Shown here: piece by piece, positions 26,675 to 36,423 of the stretch
Layout: each line of letters begins with the position of its first letter
How positions within the stretch are numbered: the stretch's first letter is position 1
From: Brevibacillus brevis
GTDB lineage: Bacteria; Bacillota; Bacilli; Brevibacillales; Brevibacillaceae
DNA: 64,000 nt
Direction: 5' to 3'
Assembly (NCBI RefSeq): GCF_031583145.1
Contig: NZ_CP134050.1
Span: 2,070,501-2,134,500 of the forward strand
Position numbers and translations under genes: made by a program
Notes under the pieces: generated by a model
What the model was told of the DNA's origin: nothing
The model's input: the letters and a program-made list of their open reading frames with translations, nothing else
Databases searched by the model: none

Positions 26675-27259
26675 ATGAAAACACAAACAGCTCTTACTCT
26701 TGCCTCCTCCTCTCCGCGTCGTCGGGAATTGCTGCAAGCTTTGGGCATCGCCTTCAAGGTACAGTCCAGCGACGTGGATGAGACGACTGCGCCAGGCTTG
26801 TCTCCGCAAGAAGTGGTAGAAGAACTCGCCCTGCGAAAAGCGCGGGCTGTAGCCTCCACTCTGTCGGAGGGAGTCGTGCTGGGATCGGATACGATCGTCG
26901 TGCTGGATGATCGGATTCTCGGCAAACCCGCGGATGAAGCGGATGCCTTTCGGATGCTGTCCATGCTTCAGGGACGCGAGCACACCGTGTACAGCGGCGT
27001 GGCCCTGATCGAAGCAGCCTCCGGACGGTCGGAAGTGGCACACAGCAGCACACGGGTAAAAATCCGAGCTCTCTCGGAGGCAGAAATCAAAGCGTACATT
27101 GCCACGCGAGAGCCAATGGACAAGGCGGGGTCGTACGCCATCCAGGGCATAGGCGCGACGATTGTGGAAGGCATCGCGGGAGACTATTTCACCGTAGTTG
27201 GCCTCCCGCTTTGTCTGACGGCAAATATGCTATCCCGCTTTGGAATCACGGTATTGTAG
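26675..27259 (+). CDS. maf: Maf-family nucleoside triphosphate pyrophosphatase
   Basis: Maf hydrolyses non-canonical or dTTP/UTP nucleotides and affects septum formation. The 194-residue protein has the N-terminal ASSSPRRRELL motif, the GSDTIVVLDD segment, and AYIATREPMDKAGSYAIQG. The start ATG has a weak site (GTAGGTTG), as is often seen for internal operon genes. It is followed by radC in the conserved maf-radC-mreBCD order. Confidence 0.93.
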   Translation: MKTQTALTLASSSPRRRELLQALGIAFKVQSSDVDETTAPGLSPQEVVEELALRKARAVASTLSEGVVLGSDTIVVLDDRILGKPADEADAFRMLSMLQGREHTVYSGVALIEAASGRSEVAHSSTRVKIRALSEAEIKAYIATREPMDKAGSYAIQGIGATIVEGIAGDYFTVVGLPLCLTANMLSRFGITVL

Positions 27260-27360
27260 GGTTACGCGCTTGGTTTCAAGCGGCAACGGCAATCCATCAC
27301 GTGAGCGTCTCCGAGTCCAGCCGTTACCGATGTAAAGTGATTGGCTGGAGGTCGGTTGAT

Positions 27361-28059
27361 TTGGCAACAAATACCTGTAACAAAACGCATGTGAAAAACG
27401 TCCCTTACTATGACCGTCCACGTGAAAGGCTACTTCGCGAAGGAGCGGTCCATCTGTCTGACACGGAGTTGCTTGCCATATTGCTTCGGACAGGCACGGA
27501 GAAGGAGTCGGCATACGAGCTGGCCCAGCGACTGCTCTCCAGGTTTGAAGACCTGAGGGGCTTGGCCCAGGCGTCTCATGCTGAGTTAATCGAGGTAAAG
27601 GGAATTGGTCAGGTCAAGGCGATCGAGTTGCACGCCGCGTTTGAGCTGGGCAGAAGGCTCACCGGCGTGCCACGGCGCAGCCGTGCGTCCATTCGATTGC
27701 CTCGTGATGTGGCTGATTTGATGATACCTGAGCTCTCTCATTTGACTCAGGAGCATTTTGTCTGCCTCTTTCTCAACACCAAGAACCATGTGATAGGCAA
27801 GCAAACGATTTTTGTAGGCAGCCTGGACTCTTCGATCGTACACCCGCGAGAGGTCTTCAAGGAAGCGATACGCCGTAGCAGTGCTTCCGTCATTTGCCTA
27901 CATAACCATCCGAGCGGCGACCCCACACCAAGCAGGGAAGACATCGCGATTACGCGAACGCTTCGGGAAGCGGGAGAACTCGTAGGAATTTCACTGCTGG
28001 ATCACGTGATTATCGGGGATGGAAAGTACGTCAGCCTGAAAGAGCAGGGGTACCTGTAA
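27361..28059 (+). CDS. radC: RadC / JAB-type DNA repair-associated protein
   Basis: A 232-residue RadC protein, similar to B. subtilis RadC (231). The N-terminal part is a helix-hairpin-helix ([12 protein letters not shown]) and the C-terminal part a JAB/MPN-type metal site: [17 protein letters not shown] and the H-x-H-x7-D motif [14 protein letters not shown]. Biochemical activity of RadC is not established. The start is TTG 27361 because GGAGGTC lies seven bases upstream; a longer frame opening inside maf has no site. Confidence 0.92.
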   Translation: MATNTCNKTHVKNVPYYDRPRERLLREGAVHLSDTELLAILLRTGTEKESAYELAQRLLSRFEDLRGLAQASHAELIEVKGIGQVKAIELHAAFELGRRLTGVPRRSRASIRLPRDVADLMIPELSHLTQEHFVCLFLNTKNHVIGKQTIFVGSLDSSIVHPREVFKEAIRRSSASVICLHNHPSGDPTPSREDIAITRTLREAGELVGISLLDHVIIGDGKYVSLKEQGYL

Positions 28060-28108
28060 AGAAAGAAACACAATGCTTGCGACTGTAAATATCGGAAGGA
28101 GTTTTTTT

Positions 28109-29152
28109 ATGTTTGGTGGATTTACACGTGACTTGGGGATTGACCTCGGCACTGCCAATACACTCGTATTTGTAAAAGGGAAAGGGATCGTCGTAAGAGA
28201 ACCGTCTGTAGTCGCGATCCGTACGAACAACAACTCGATCGAAGCTGTGGGGAACGCAGCGAAAAGCATGATCGGCCGTACGCCGGGCAACATTGTGGCC
28301 GTACGCCCGATGAAAGACGGAGTTATCGCGGACTTCGACACGACGGCCACGATGATGCGTTACTTCATTAATCAGGCGCAAAAGAATCAGGGCCTGTTCA
28401 GCCGCCGTCCGAATGTAATGGTATGTGTACCGTCCGGGATCACCGCCGTCGAGAAGCGTGCGGTGGAAGACGCCACCAAACAAGCGGGTGCAAAAGAAGC
28501 GCATACGATTGAAGAACCGTTTGCCGCGGCGATCGGAGCCGATCTTCCGGTATGGGAGCCGACAGGCAGCATGGTCGTCGATATCGGCGGGGGAACCACA
28601 GAGGTCGCCATCATTTCCCTGGGAGGCATCGTGACTTCCCGTTCGATTCGCGTGGCGGGGGACGAGATGGACGAAGCCATCATTCAATACATCAAGCGCA
28701 GATACAACCTGATGATCGGGGAGCGCACCGCCGAGACTCTGAAGCTGGAGATCGGCTCCGCGATCGCACCGGAAGAACCGGAAAACGTGGAAATTCGCGG
28801 GCGCGACCTGGTGACAGGCCTGCCGAAAACTCTCTCGGTGAGCAGCACGGAAATCGCGGAAGCATTGGCAGAGACCGTATCGGCCATCGTCGAAGCGGTG
28901 AAAGTCACATTGGAGAAGAGTCCACCCGAGCTCGCGGCCGACATTATGGATCGCGGCATTGTTCTGACCGGGGGCGGAGCCCTGCTGCGAAATCTGGACA
29001 GATTGCTGAGCAAGGAAACGGGTATGCCTGTGCACGTCGCTGAGAATGCGCTGGACTGCGTTGCGATCGGAACGGGACGTGCGCTGGAGAACATTCACCT
29101 GTTCAAGTCAAAGCACGGCATCACCTCTTCCCGGCAAAAACGGGGTAAATAA
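28109..29152 (+). CDS. mreB: Rod-shape actin homologue MreB
   Basis: MreB forms membrane-associated filaments that guide the elongation machine. The 347-residue protein opens with [20 protein letters not shown] (nucleotide binding) and has [13 protein letters not shown] and [17 protein letters not shown] is seven bases before the start. It is followed by mreC and mreD with 14-base spacing and a one-base overlap respectively. Confidence 0.97.
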   Translation: MFGGFTRDLGIDLGTANTLVFVKGKGIVVREPSVVAIRTNNNSIEAVGNAAKSMIGRTPGNIVAVRPMKDGVIADFDTTATMMRYFINQAQKNQGLFSRRPNVMVCVPSGITAVEKRAVEDATKQAGAKEAHTIEEPFAAAIGADLPVWEPTGSMVVDIGGGTTEVAIISLGGIVTSRSIRVAGDEMDEAIIQYIKRRYNLMIGERTAETLKLEIGSAIAPEEPENVEIRGRDLVTGLPKTLSVSSTEIAEALAETVSAIVEAVKVTLEKSPPELAADIMDRGIVLTGGGALLRNLDRLLSKETGMPVHVAENALDCVAIGTGRALENIHLFKSKHGITSSRQKRGK

Positions 29153-29166
29153 ACGGAGGTCAGGGC

Positions 29167-30156
29167 ATGTCGTTTTTCGGGAACAAGCGGCTTATCATCG
29201 TACTCGTAGGCCTGGTCCTGCTCATTTCCGTCGTGGGTTTCACTTCCCGGGATCGTGTGAGTCTGACTTGGCCGGAGATGTTTTTCAAAGATACCTTCAG
29301 CATGGTGCAGGGCTTCTTTTATCGCCCTGCACAGGCTGTTTCTGGCTTTTTTCAGGAAGTCGACGATGCTTACAACGTCTATGAAGAGAACAAGGCGCTC
29401 AAGGCAAACCTCGATCAATACGCCCGCCTGACAGCGGAAGTGCAGGGCTTGCAAGCCGAGAACGCCCGCCTGCGCGAGATTCTCAATGTGAAAGATTCGC
29501 TCAAGTCCTACCAGCTTCGCATTGCCGAGGTAGTAGCCCGCAATCCGGATACGTGGAACAACGTCATCACGATCGACAAAGGATTGAAGCAAGGGATCAA
29601 AAAGGACATGGCTGTCATCACCTCCAAAGGCTTGATTGGACGGGTGCAGAGCGTAGCCAACTTTTCCTCTACCGTCGAGCTGTTGACCAGCTATGAGCGG
29701 CGCGACCACATTTCCGCCGTCATTCAGACGACGCAGGTGGTAAACGGACAGACGACGGTTCATCCGGTCAGCGGCGTCGTGGAAGAGTACGACCCACAGG
29801 AGAGACTGCTGGTCATGCGGAAAATTCCTTGGGGACAGAAGATTGAGGCAAAGCAGCAAGTCATTTCGTCGGGACTGGGGGGCGTCGTTCCCAGCAATCT
29901 GCCGATCGGTTACATCGTGCGGGTAGAGCCTGACGATTACGGGCTGACGCAGACCGCGTACATCCAGCCGACCGCTGATTTCTCCCAACTGAACGAAGTC
30001 ATGATCGTAGAACGAAGCTTTTCCATTTCTGCAAATGGTGAGCTGATTCCACAAACGACGGGTCAAACGACAACCCCGCCGGGGAACAGCAATCCGTCCC
30101 AGTCGACCAAGGCAAACACGGGTGCCACGCCGGGTACAAACGGGGGTGGCCAGTAA
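29167..30156 (+). CDS. mreC: Rod-shape protein MreC
   Basis: A 329-residue protein that scaffolds the elongation complex outside the membrane. An N-terminal membrane segment (about 10-28) is followed by a coiled coil (residues about 65-105, QGLQAENARLREILNVK) and the two-lobed beta domain (ITIDKGLKQGIKKDMAVIT, SGLGGVVPSNLPIGYI). The C terminus is a Pro/Gly/Thr/Asn-rich tail ending GGGQ. The stop overlaps the mreD start. Confidence 0.95.
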   Translation: MSFFGNKRLIIVLVGLVLLISVVGFTSRDRVSLTWPEMFFKDTFSMVQGFFYRPAQAVSGFFQEVDDAYNVYEENKALKANLDQYARLTAEVQGLQAENARLREILNVKDSLKSYQLRIAEVVARNPDTWNNVITIDKGLKQGIKKDMAVITSKGLIGRVQSVANFSSTVELLTSYERRDHISAVIQTTQVVNGQTTVHPVSGVVEEYDPQERLLVMRKIPWGQKIEAKQQVISSGLGGVVPSNLPIGYIVRVEPDDYGLTQTAYIQPTADFSQLNEVMIVERSFSISANGELIPQTTGQTTTPPGNSNPSQSTKANTGATPGTNGGGQ

Positions 30157-30683
30157 TGCAGCGCTTTGTCCTGACGCTTACCATTTTGGTCCTGTTCATT
30201 TTAGAAGGGACCGTCTTTCAAGTGATCGCTTCCGCAACATGGGGTCTGTCCTGGACGACAGTACCCCGCTTTGCGCTGGTATGCTGTATTTTTATCTCGA
30301 TGTTCTTGGGCAGGCGGGAAGGACTCTACTACGGCTTTGTCTTCGGCTTTCTGCAGGATGTGCTGTACGGGCAGATCATCGGACTATACACCATGTCCAT
30401 GATGGTCGCCAGCTACTTTGCAGGGCTGATCGTTCTCTTGTTCCAGCGCGGTTTCGGGATGGTGTTTGTGACGAGCACGGTCATTTTGTTCGGGCATGAG
30501 TGGCTCTTGTACAGCATGTTTCGGCTGTTTGCAAGCGCCCCCGGCGACGTCCAGTGGATGCTGAACCATCAGATTTTGCCGACCGTCATTCTCAACGTCA
30601 TTTTTGCCTTGCTGACCTACGTCCCGATCATGAAAATGTGCAGCAAGATTCAGGCGAAAAAGCGGGATCTGCACGCGGAATAA
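30156..30683 (+). CDS. mreD: Rod-shape protein MreD
   Basis: A 175-residue membrane protein with five to six transmembrane segments, including RREGLYYGFVFGFLQDVLYG, a typical MreD stretch. Its ATG overlaps the mreC stop by one base. It is followed by a PBP2 gene, as often in rod-shape operons. Confidence 0.9.
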   Translation: MQRFVLTLTILVLFILEGTVFQVIASATWGLSWTTVPRFALVCCIFISMFLGRREGLYYGFVFGFLQDVLYGQIIGLYTMSMMVASYFAGLIVLLFQRGFGMVFVTSTVILFGHEWLLYSMFRLFASAPGDVQWMLNHQILPTVILNVIFALLTYVPIMKMCSKIQAKKRDLHAE

Positions 30684-30719
30684 GTTTAATTACGGCTACC
30701 CGTAAGGAGGGGAGAACTC

Positions 30720-33158
30720 GTGGAGGAGACGAAAGAGCCGAAATCGAATATTCCGATTCGGTTGAACATCCTGTTTCTGATCGTGTTCCTGTTTTTTGCC
30801 GCGATTATTTTGCGTCTCGCCTTCGTGCAGCTGGTAGAAGGGGAGCAGTACCGTCACGAATTGGAAAAATTCAGTATCCGCGAGCTGCCGATTTCCGCCC
30901 CGCGTGGACGGATTCTCGACAAAAACGGGACGGTGCTGGTCTCCAACAAGCCTGTGTACACAGTCCAGTATGTGGAAGAGCAAGGACAGGATATCGACGA
31001 GGAAAAAGTGGCGGATCGGCTGGCGAAGATTCTCGTTCCGGACGAAGGAAAGATGGGGACCGACAAAGAGCTCCTCAAGAAAACTATCGAGCTGCGGTCC
31101 ACATTGCCTGTTGCCTTTGACGCCCAAAAAACAGCAGAGCTAAAGGCGCTGATCACACCCAAGCTGCAAAAGGTTCCGCAGCAAGGGCAGGTCGATGCGA
31201 TGTCCGACTATGATTTGGTAAAAACCGCGTTGTACGTGGGACTTCGGGTTCGGTCGCCCTTTGATGAAAAGGACCGGGAGAACGTCATCAACAAGCTGAA
31301 AGCAAATACCAAGACGGCGGGCAACGCGACAGCGCTCGACGGACTGTCCGATCTGGAGCTGCTGAAAACGGCGATCAGCGCCAATCTCCAGCTCACGCTC
31401 AAGCTGGACAAGGAAGACCGGGATGACCTGATCAAGGAAGTGAAGGCCCAGATCCGGGCTTTGCCGACGCCGGCCGAGCTCGGCGACAAGTCCGATATGG
31501 ATTTGCTGCGGTACGCTTCCTTGTTCGAGCTGGACGTCGCCCTGCCGTTGACCGACGCACAGCGCCAGTTCCAATGGCACAAGCTGTCGCTCCTGCAGGA
31601 AATGCGCTCTCCCAATCTGGCGAGCTACATTCCGCGGCGGGTGAAAGTGAATATCTCGGAGAAAGAGATGTTCCAAATTGAAGAGCGGCGGACCGAGCTG
31701 CCCGGGATCAGCGTCGTGCTGGAGCCGGTGCGGCAAATCATGGAGGATCCGGACGGCTCCGCTTTCGGTACGCACTTCCTCGGATACATCAACGCGATTC
31801 GTCCCGAAAGTCTGAAAGAATACGAGGCACAAGGCTACAACGCCATCGACCGCGTAGGGGTGACCGGGCTGGAGGCGTATTACGAACGGTATTTGCGAGG
31901 GAAGGACGGCATCATGGACGTCCACGTGAACAAAAACTCGGAAACCGTGGAAAAAACGATGCGGCAGGCGCCGGAGCCGGGCAACGATCTCGTCCTCGCC
32001 CTGGACTGGCGTTTCCAGAGCAAGGTCGAGGCGATATTGAAGGAAGAAGTAGAGGCATTCAAAAAGAAGCCTTCTACGCCGAAAGAATTCAAAGATGCGC
32101 ATGTATTGGCGATGAATCCGAATACGGGGGAAATTCTGGCGATGGCCAGCTACCCCGATTACAATCTGAACTGGTATTACGATCGCAAGGTGTTCAACCA
32201 AAATTACTCGTCGGTGATTCTGCCAAACGAGTCCAATCGATTCATTTACACGCCGTATCCGCCGGCCTCTACGTACAAGCCTCTGTCTGTCATGATCGCC
32301 CTGCAGGAAGGTCTGACGACGCCGAACGAGACGATCTACGACAGCGGCGGCTTGAAGGTAGGGACATCCTACAAGCGCAACTGGAAAGCGGGCGGCCACG
32401 GGCCGGTAAACGCCCGCCGTGCTCTGCAAGTATCCAACAACACGTACATGTACGAAATGGCGATCCGTCTGGCGAAGAAAGGCAAAGAAGGCTGGGAAAA
32501 GCAGTTTTCCGTGCTCGACTACTACAATGCCCAGTTCGGTCTTGGCGTGAAGACCGGGGTTGACCTGCCGGGCGAAAAGACCGGATGGGAAAACCCCAAC
32601 CTCTACTACGGGAACCTGGCTGACGCCATGATCGGACAGTACGACCTGTTCACGCCGATGCAGATCGCTCAGTACGTGTCCACCATCGCCAATGGCGGGT
32701 ACCGGATTCGTCCTCATCTCGTCGATGAAATCCGCCGCGGGACGACGGACCCGAAAAAACCGGGCCAGACGTTGACTCGCATCGAGCCGGAAGTGCTCAA
32801 CCGGGTCAACATCGATCCGAAATACATTCAAGTCGTAAAAGAAGGAATGCACATGGTTACCCAGCCAGGCGGTACGGTTTCCCGTGCATTTGCCGGATTG
32901 CCTTACAATGTGGCGGCCAAGTCCGGTACGGCGCAGACAGGAAAACGGGCGGAAAACGCATTGGTCGTCGGATTCGCTCCGTACGAAAATCCGCAGATCG
33001 TGTTCGTCGTGGTTGCGCCGAACAGTTTGAAGGACGGTACCTCCAGTTCGGATGCGACCGGTCCGATCGCCCGACGCCTGCTCGAGGCGTATGACGAATT
33101 GAATCCAGGTGTTCTTCATCCGGCTTCGCCCGCTTCCTCCACGAACGCGAAGCAATAG
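30720..33158 (+). CDS. Class B penicillin-binding protein 2 with a repeat-expanded N-terminal domain
   Basis: An 812-residue transpeptidase of the elongation complex that cross-links peptidoglycan. It has a membrane anchor (about 17-38), the PBP dimerisation domain starting PRGRILDKNG, and a C-terminal transpeptidase with SxxK (Ser517-T-Y-Lys520), SNN (572-574) and KSGTA (734-738). Between residues 113 and 304 there are four tandem copies of a 48-residue unit. This explains a length about 100 above B. subtilis PbpA (716) and PbpH (704). GTG 30720 follows AAGGAGGGG. The following minC is 102 bases away. Confidence 0.94.
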   Translation: MEETKEPKSNIPIRLNILFLIVFLFFAAIILRLAFVQLVEGEQYRHELEKFSIRELPISAPRGRILDKNGTVLVSNKPVYTVQYVEEQGQDIDEEKVADRLAKILVPDEGKMGTDKELLKKTIELRSTLPVAFDAQKTAELKALITPKLQKVPQQGQVDAMSDYDLVKTALYVGLRVRSPFDEKDRENVINKLKANTKTAGNATALDGLSDLELLKTAISANLQLTLKLDKEDRDDLIKEVKAQIRALPTPAELGDKSDMDLLRYASLFELDVALPLTDAQRQFQWHKLSLLQEMRSPNLASYIPRRVKVNISEKEMFQIEERRTELPGISVVLEPVRQIMEDPDGSAFGTHFLGYINAIRPESLKEYEAQGYNAIDRVGVTGLEAYYERYLRGKDGIMDVHVNKNSETVEKTMRQAPEPGNDLVLALDWRFQSKVEAILKEEVEAFKKKPSTPKEFKDAHVLAMNPNTGEILAMASYPDYNLNWYYDRKVFNQNYSSVILPNESNRFIYTPYPPASTYKPLSVMIALQEGLTTPNETIYDSGGLKVGTSYKRNWKAGGHGPVNARRALQVSNNTYMYEMAIRLAKKGKEGWEKQFSVLDYYNAQFGLGVKTGVDLPGEKTGWENPNLYYGNLADAMIGQYDLFTPMQIAQYVSTIANGGYRIRPHLVDEIRRGTTDPKKPGQTLTRIEPEVLNRVNIDPKYIQVVKEGMHMVTQPGGTVSRAFAGLPYNVAAKSGTAQTGKRAENALVVGFAPYENPQIVFVVVAPNSLKDGTSSSDATGPIARRLLEAYDELNPGVLHPASPASSTNAKQ
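31056..31631 (+). repeat. Four 144-bp (48-residue) tandem repeats in PBP2
   Basis: Codons for (S/T)D-x-(E/D)-L-(L/V)-(K/R) recur with the Asp codons at 31062, 31206, 31350 and 31494, exactly 144 bases apart each time. The downstream part (acidic, then V/I-x-K-L/V) also aligns. DNA identity is low, so the duplication is old. Confidence 0.85.
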
Positions 33159-33260
33159 CCATAAGCGTTGCGGCGTCATTTGACCCGTTTCGGCAAATTT
33201 TTCAAGCAGAGCAGGAAAAAACTTTCCGTGTGGCGAATGGTATCGGTCGAGGTGAAACAG

Positions 33261-33932
33261 GTGACGACTGTGAAAAGCAAGGTCACAATCAAAGGAACAA
33301 AAGAAGGTCTCGTCTTTTTCATGGATGACGCCTGTTCCTTCGACGAACTGCTGGCCGATTTGCGTGAAAAAATAGAGCATAGCCATCAACAGATCTTATC
33401 AGGGCCGCTGATTCGGGTATCCATTAAATTGGGAAAACGGTACTGCACTCCTGAGCAGCAGGAGCAGTTGACTCAAATTATCCGGCAGAAAGGCAATCTG
33501 GTCATTCATACCGTTGAGGCGGATGTGATCACACGGGAAGAAGCCCTTGCCGAGCGTCTTAAGACCCAGTTTTCCGTAAAGGTAAACACGGTTCGCTCCG
33601 GACAAGTCCTCGAATATGACGGAGACTTGCTCCTTTTGGGGGATGTCAACCCGGGAGGAATCGTACGCAGCACGGGAAATATTTACGTGCTGGGGCATTT
33701 GCGGGGATATGCCCATGCAGGCATTTCCGGGGACAGTCAGGTCATTATCGCCGCTGCTGTCATGAGTCCCACCCAACTTCGGATCGCTGACGTCATCAGC
33801 AAGCCGGGGGAGGAATGGACGACCAATTCGGGGGGGACGGAATTTGCCTACCTCGAAAATGACACGATGCTGGTAGCCAAAATGAACTACTTGCCGCGAA
33901 TACGCCCCGAACTGGGAGAACAAAGGCTGTAG
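33261..33932 (+). CDS. minC: Septum site-determining protein MinC
   Basis: MinC inhibits FtsZ ring formation at unwanted sites with MinD. The protein is 223 residues (226 in B. subtilis) with the N-terminal domain (VTIKGTKEGLVFFMDD) and the C-terminal beta-helix (GDLLLLGDVNPGGIVRSTGNIYVLGHLRG), the MinC signature. GTG 33261 has GAGGTG six bases upstream; the frame is open further, but no site is there. minD follows 25 bases later. Confidence 0.94.
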   Translation: MTTVKSKVTIKGTKEGLVFFMDDACSFDELLADLREKIEHSHQQILSGPLIRVSIKLGKRYCTPEQQEQLTQIIRQKGNLVIHTVEADVITREEALAERLKTQFSVKVNTVRSGQVLEYDGDLLLLGDVNPGGIVRSTGNIYVLGHLRGYAHAGISGDSQVIIAAAVMSPTQLRIADVISKPGEEWTTNSGGTEFAYLENDTMLVAKMNYLPRIRPELGEQRL

Positions 33933-33957
33933 GGTTGAGTGAAGAGGAGGAACGGAT

Positions 33958-34752
33958 GTGGGGATAGGAATTGTCGTAACTTCTGGTAAAGGCGGCGTGG
34001 GAAAGACGACCACTTCCGCAAATTTGGGCACAGCTCTCGCATTGCTGGGTCAAAAGGTGTGCATGGTCGATACCGACATCGGGCTGCGCAATCTGGACGT
34101 CGTCATGGGCCTCGAGAACCGCATCATCTATGACCTGGTGGACGTTGCGGAGGGCGCATGCCGTCTGCCGCAGGCGCTGATCAAGGACAAGCGCTTCGAG
34201 AACCTGGCGCTGTTGCCTGCTGCCCAGACCAAGGACAAGTCAGCGGTATCGCCGGAGCAAATGAATGAAATCGTCACGCAATTGAAGCGGGAATACGACT
34301 ATGTGATCATCGACTGCCCGGCCGGAATCGAGCAAGGGTTCCGCAATGCCGTGGCGGGCGCGGACCAAGCCATCGTTGTCACGACGCCGGAAAAGGCCGC
34401 TGTACGCGATGCCGACCGCATCATCGGCCTTTTGGAGCGCGAAAAGGTCGGAATGCCCAAGCTCGTCATCAACCGCGTGCGCTCGCATATGGTGAAAAAT
34501 GGTGATATGCTGGATGTCGAGGACATCTTGGATTTATTGGCGATTGACTTGATTGGTGTCGTGCCCGATGATGATCATGTCATCAAATCGGCCAACCAGG
34601 GAGAGCCGGCCGTGATGAACCACGAGTCGCGCGCTTCCATCGCCTATCGCAATATTGCCCGCAGACTGTTGGGCGAGGCTGTACCGTTGCAGCCATTAGA
34701 AGAAAAAGTTGGCGTGTTTCATCGCATGCGCAAGTTCTTTGGATTGAAATAG
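33958..34752 (+). CDS. minD: Septum site-determining ATPase MinD
   Basis: MinD is a deviant Walker ATPase that recruits MinC to the membrane. The 264-residue protein starts VGIGIVVTSGKGGVGKTTTS, has the Asp-rich IDCPAGIEQG motif, and ends in an amphipathic helix with HRMRKFFGLK for membrane binding. GTG 33958 has GAGGAGG seven bases upstream. Length equals the family norm. Confidence 0.96.
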   Translation: MGIGIVVTSGKGGVGKTTTSANLGTALALLGQKVCMVDTDIGLRNLDVVMGLENRIIYDLVDVAEGACRLPQALIKDKRFENLALLPAAQTKDKSAVSPEQMNEIVTQLKREYDYVIIDCPAGIEQGFRNAVAGADQAIVVTTPEKAAVRDADRIIGLLEREKVGMPKLVINRVRSHMVKNGDMLDVEDILDLLAIDLIGVVPDDDHVIKSANQGEPAVMNHESRASIAYRNIARRLLGEAVPLQPLEEKVGVFHRMRKFFGLK

Positions 34753-34760
34753 GCTAGGCA

Positions 34761-34794
34761 TGGCTCCCGTCTGCAAAGGTGGGAGCCACGTTTT
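34761..34794 (+). terminator. Terminator between minD and rodA
   Basis: The 8-bp stem TGGCTCCC with GGGAGCCA (34761-34768 and 34781-34788) is followed by CGTTTT. Its end touches the rodA binding site, so it could attenuate rather than fully terminate. Confidence 0.6.
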
Positions 34795-34808
34795 CTAGGA
34801 GGACGAGT

Positions 34809-35939
34809 ATGGACCTGGAAAAACGACATCTGAAAACTGTCGACTGGACCATCATCATGATTATGGCGGGACTGGGAGTGTTCAGCTACTTGGGCATTGC
34901 CGGTTCGGCCGCAGGCGTCGATAAGGCGCAACAGCAGGTAATCTGGTATATCGTAGGGTTCATCGTGCTCGGCGGTACTCTCCTGTTTGACTATCGGCTG
35001 TTTTTCAACCTGTCGTATGGCATGTATGCGATCGGGATTATCCTTCTGATCGGCGTTTTTCAAACCAAGCCGATCAACAACGCGACGAGCTGGTACGACC
35101 TCGGCCCGATTTTGCTTCAGCCGTCGGAGCCGATGAAGCTGTTTACCATATTGGCGGTCGCCAGATTCATGGCGAAGCGCGCGGATGATCCGGATCGCTT
35201 CTACTACTTTTACAAGCTGATCCCGGTCGCGGCGCTGGTCGGAGTGCCGCTCTTGTTGATCTTGCTTCAGCCCGACCTGGGTACGGCGCTGGTCTACACC
35301 GGAATGCTCGCGACGATGATGATCGTCGGCGGTATTCGGCTCAAGCACGTGCTGTATGTAGCCGGTCTGGTGGGCGGCTTTTTCGCTGGCATGACGCTGT
35401 TGTATCAGTACAAACAAGATATTTTCTTCAAGATTATCAAGCCGTATCAATGGGACCGGATCGTCTTCTGGATGGACCCGGACCTCGACGCGATGGGAAA
35501 AGGGTTTCAGCTCAAACAGGCCCTTATCGCGATCGGTTCCGGACAGCTGTTCGGGAAAGGAATCAATACGCCCACGCAGGCGAGCTTCGGCTGGGTGCCG
35601 GTCGGGGAGAGCGACTTTATCTTCACAGTCATCGCCGAGAAGCTGGGATTTGTCGGCGCAGGACTGCTGATGATCCTGTTCTTCTTCCTGATCTACCGGA
35701 TGATTCGCATCGCGATGGAGGCAAAAGACCCATTCGGCTCCTATGTCGTGTCCGGGGTGGTCGGGATGCTGACATTCCAGATTTTCGAGAACATCGGCAT
35801 GACCATTCAGCTGATGCCGATCACCGGGATCCCGCTGCCGTTCATCAGTTACGGGGGCAGCTCGCTCGTGACGAACTTCCTGATCATTGGGGTTGTACTG
35901 AATATCGGGATGCGCAAGGACAAGCTGCGATTTGACTAA
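34809..35939 (+). CDS. rodA: SEDS peptidoglycan glycosyltransferase RodA
   Basis: A 376-residue membrane protein of the RodA/FtsW/SpoVE family, partner of PBP2 in lateral wall synthesis. Ten hydrophobic segments are seen. Conserved loops are WYDLGPILLQPSEPMKL and the C-terminal PLPFISYGGSSLV. The start at 34809 has TAGGAGGAC. The placement near PBP2 and mreBCD fits the elongation role rather than division; FtsW cannot be fully excluded from sequence alone. Confidence 0.9.
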   Translation: MDLEKRHLKTVDWTIIMIMAGLGVFSYLGIAGSAAGVDKAQQQVIWYIVGFIVLGGTLLFDYRLFFNLSYGMYAIGIILLIGVFQTKPINNATSWYDLGPILLQPSEPMKLFTILAVARFMAKRADDPDRFYYFYKLIPVAALVGVPLLLILLQPDLGTALVYTGMLATMMIVGGIRLKHVLYVAGLVGGFFAGMTLLYQYKQDIFFKIIKPYQWDRIVFWMDPDLDAMGKGFQLKQALIAIGSGQLFGKGINTPTQASFGWVPVGESDFIFTVIAEKLGFVGAGLLMILFFFLIYRMIRIAMEAKDPFGSYVVSGVVGMLTFQIFENIGMTIQLMPITGIPLPFISYGGSSLVTNFLIIGVVLNIGMRKDKLRFD

Positions 35940-35943
35940 AAGC

Positions 35944-35972
35944 GTGACAAACGGAAATCAGTGTGATAAAAT
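35944..35972 (+). promoter_or_regulatory. Candidate promoter of the cold-shock gene
   Basis: GTGACA (35944-35949, five of six to TTGACA), 17 bases, then TAAAAT (35967-35972) with a TG one base upstream, an extended -10. The predicted start near 35979 gives a leader of about 195 bases. Confidence 0.6.
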
Positions 35973-35978
35973 CATCCT

Positions 35979-36173
35979 AAGTTAACCATTTTTACAAGTT
36001 ACAGTGTTTGATGGATTGGTTATGGAGTCGTACCACCTGCGAGTGACGAAGCCATTTGTCAATCTCAGCGTTGTACGGCTTTTTTCCTTGACGCAAAAAG
36101 CTTTTCTGTAAAAAACGGTTGACGCTACACTTATACGCCTCGTAGGGCGTAATGTTCAGGGAGGTTTTGTTTC
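35979..36173 (+). promoter_or_regulatory. Long cold-shock mRNA leader
   Basis: The about 195-base untranslated stretch is T-rich in its middle and has a dyad TACGCC / GGCGTA (36134-36151) just before the CAGGGAGG binding site. Long structured leaders are typical of csp mRNAs, where they affect stability and cold-dependent translation. No ORF is apparent. Confidence 0.5.
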
Positions 36174-36374
36174 ATGCAACAAGGTATCGTAAAATGGTTC
36201 AATGCAGAAAAAGGATACGGTTTCATCCAAGTTGAGGGTGGAGACGACGTATTCGTACATTACAGCGCGATCCAGTCAGAAGGTTTCAAATCTCTGGACG
36301 AAGGTCAAAAGGTTGAGTTCGAAATCGTACAAGGTAGCCGTGGACCTCAAGCTGCTAGCGTAACCAAACTGTAA
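36174..36374 (+). CDS. Cold-shock protein (CspA family)
   Basis: A 66-residue OB-fold nucleic acid chaperone. RNP1 is KGYGFI (residues 14-19) and RNP2 is VFVHY (about 27-31). The start follows CAGGGAGG at nine bases. It lies between rodA and spoIVFA, with its own promoter and terminator. Which csp paralogue it is cannot be settled. Confidence 0.96.
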   Translation: MQQGIVKWFNAEKGYGFIQVEGGDDVFVHYSAIQSEGFKSLDEGQKVEFEIVQGSRGPQAASVTKL

Positions 36375-36389
36375 ACTTCGGCAGATTAT

Positions 36390-36423
36390 AGACAGTCTCT
36401 CCATGAGAGACTGTCTTTTTTGT
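36390..36423 (+). terminator. Terminator of the cold-shock gene
   Basis: The perfect 11-bp stem AGACAGTCTCT with AGAGACTGTCT is followed by six T. Confidence 0.95.

Noticed and set aside
31056..31631. PBP2 repeats as an inserted mobile or foreign domain
   Set aside because: Base composition and codon use match the rest of the gene, and the unit period is exact, so internal duplication is more likely.
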